A stretch of DNA of 7,340 nucleotides. Source: Desulfobulbaceae bacterium (GTDB lineage: Bacteria; Desulfobacterota; Desulfobulbia; Desulfobulbales; Desulfocapsaceae). The DNA lies in the NCBI GenBank assembly GCA_024643445.1, contig JAHEMX010000185.1:1-7340 (forward strand). Direction: 5' to 3'. This document shows, one piece after another, positions 6,731-7,340 of the stretch. Position numbers and translations under genes: made by a program. How positions within the stretch are numbered: the stretch's first letter is position 1; the number at the start of each line of letters is the position of its first letter. The notes beneath the pieces are model-generated. The model made no database searches, was not told the origin of the DNA, and worked only from the letters and a program-made list of their open reading frames with translations.

Positions 6731-6759
6731 AAAGGCCGGGCACCCGGTGCCCGGCCTTT
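6731..6759 (+). terminator. Perfect 13-bp hairpin between dppA and dppB
   Basis: AAAGGCCGGGCAC (6731-6743) pairs without mismatch with GTGCCCGGCCTTT (6747-6759) around a 3-base CCG loop. Only three Ts close it and they form part of the stem, so termination should be partial at most. It starts 16 bases after the dppA stop. Hairpins in this position are known to protect the binding-protein mRNA or reduce read-through, keeping the binding protein in excess of the permease; that role is inferred here. Confidence 0.75.
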
Positions 6760-6769
6760 GAGTCATACT

Positions 6770-6823
6770 ATGTGGCATTCCGCACTTTTCCCTGCGTTTA
6801 GTTCAGCATTCTTCCCGGCCTAA
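6770..6823 (+). CDS. Possible 17-codon leader ORF abutting dppB
   Basis: An ATG at 6770 opens a frame of 17 codons (MWHSALFPAFSSAFFPA), and its TAA (6821-6823) touches the dppB ATG (TAAATG). There is no good Shine-Dalgarno before it and it resembles no known peptide to me. dppB also lacks a clear Shine-Dalgarno, so reinitiation after this ORF is conceivable. A chance frame of this length is quite likely. Confidence 0.2.
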   Translation: MWHSALFPAFSSAFFPA

Positions 6824-7340
6824 ATGTTTGCATTTATCCTGAAAAAGATTGGCGTCGTGATACCGACCTTTCTCGGCGTCACCCTGATCGCCTTTACCTT
6901 TATCAGACTGCTTCCCGGTGACCCGGTAATGCTGATGGCGGGTGAACGCGGCATGACTGAAGAGCGTCATGCCAGGCTGATGACCGAGTTCGGTTTTGAC
7001 CGGCCGATTCTGGTGCAGTATGGGAGCTATCTCAATAATCTCATGCACGGCAATTTCGGTACCTCGATCATCACCAAAAAACCGGTTTTCGAAGAGTTCA
7101 TGACGCTGTTTCCGGCAACCGTTGAACTCTCGATCTGTGCACTCGTCCTTGCTGTTTTCGTCGGTCTGCCCGTCGGTATGCTTGCCGCGGTCAGGCGGGG
7201 TACTGTGTTTGACCACACCGTGATGGCAGGGGCTCTGACCGGATATTCGATGCCGATTTTCTGGTGGGGGCTGCTGCTGATCATCCTGTTTTCCGGTATT
7301 CTGGGCTGGACGCCAGTTTCCGGCAGAATTTCGCTGATCT
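6824..7340 (+). CDS. dppB: Dipeptide ABC transporter permease DppB (3'-truncated)
   Basis: This is one of the two inner-membrane permease subunits of the dipeptide importer, expected to pair with DppC and the ATPases DppD/DppF beyond the window. The window holds 172 residues of a protein that is about 339 aa in E. coli. Seen: the N-terminal family block FILKKIGVVIPTFLGVTLIAFTFIRLLPGDPVMLMAGERG (4-43) with the first membrane helix (9-29); a periplasmic segment with MHGNFGTSI (74-82); and helices at about 98-122 and 134-160, including the conserved ALTGYSMPIFWWG (137-149). The EAA loop that contacts the ATPase is in the missing half. The ATG at 6824 follows an in-frame TAA directly and the start matches E. 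coli DppB (MLQFILRRLG), so it is sound despite the lack of an obvious Shine-Dalgarno. The long dppA-dppB gap (109 bases) contains a strong hairpin. Confidence 0.95.
   Translation, partial: MFAFILKKIGVVIPTFLGVTLIAFTFIRLLPGDPVMLMAGERGMTEERHARLMTEFGFDRPILVQYGSYLNNLMHGNFGTSIITKKPVFEEFMTLFPATVELSICALVLAVFVGLPVGMLAAVRRGTVFDHTVMAGALTGYSMPIFWWGLLLIILFSGILGWTPVSGRISLI

Overview
The window reads as a stretch of ordinary chromosome from a Gram-negative, probably proteobacterial, genome of roughly even base composition. The evidence is a Sec signal peptide on a periplasmic binding protein, E. coli-type Upp and Dpp proteins, and Shine-Dalgarno sites of the usual kind. A Desulfobacterota-like host would fit the style of the permease and aldolase, but that is a guess, not something the sequence proves. 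All seven genes lie on the + strand. I see no mobile element, tRNA, rRNA, CRISPR array or phage gene.

Layout: (1) bases 1-437 hold the C-terminal part of an enolase-superfamily (mandelate racemase subgroup) enzyme, cut by the window start. (2) After a 203-base gap with a good sigma-70-like promoter comes a two-gene unit: a PLP-dependent low-specificity L-threonine aldolase (641-1717), and a DMT/EamA ten-helix transporter (1710-2633) that overlaps it by 8 bases. (3) A 195-base leader precedes a uracil salvage pair: upp (2829-3455) and a UraA-type NCS2 permease (3547-4782). The permease brings uracil in and Upp turns it into UMP. (4) A 330-base gene-free region (4783-5112) holds a GC-rich palindrome directly after uraA, then a long hairpin ending in a T run. 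(5) The start of a dipeptide ABC transporter operon follows: dppA (5113-6714), a 13-bp perfect hairpin, then dppB (6824 to the window edge, about half the gene).

The three modules share a broad theme of amino acid, peptide and nucleobase uptake and turnover, but nothing shows that they are co-regulated. I did not find a new biological system here. The points worth a second look are mostly regulatory: the hairpin and T run between uraA and dppA, the stem-loop between dppA and dppB, a 17-codon ORF whose stop abuts the dppB start, the coupled aldolase-transporter pair, and an Asp at the position held by His245 in E. coli UraA.
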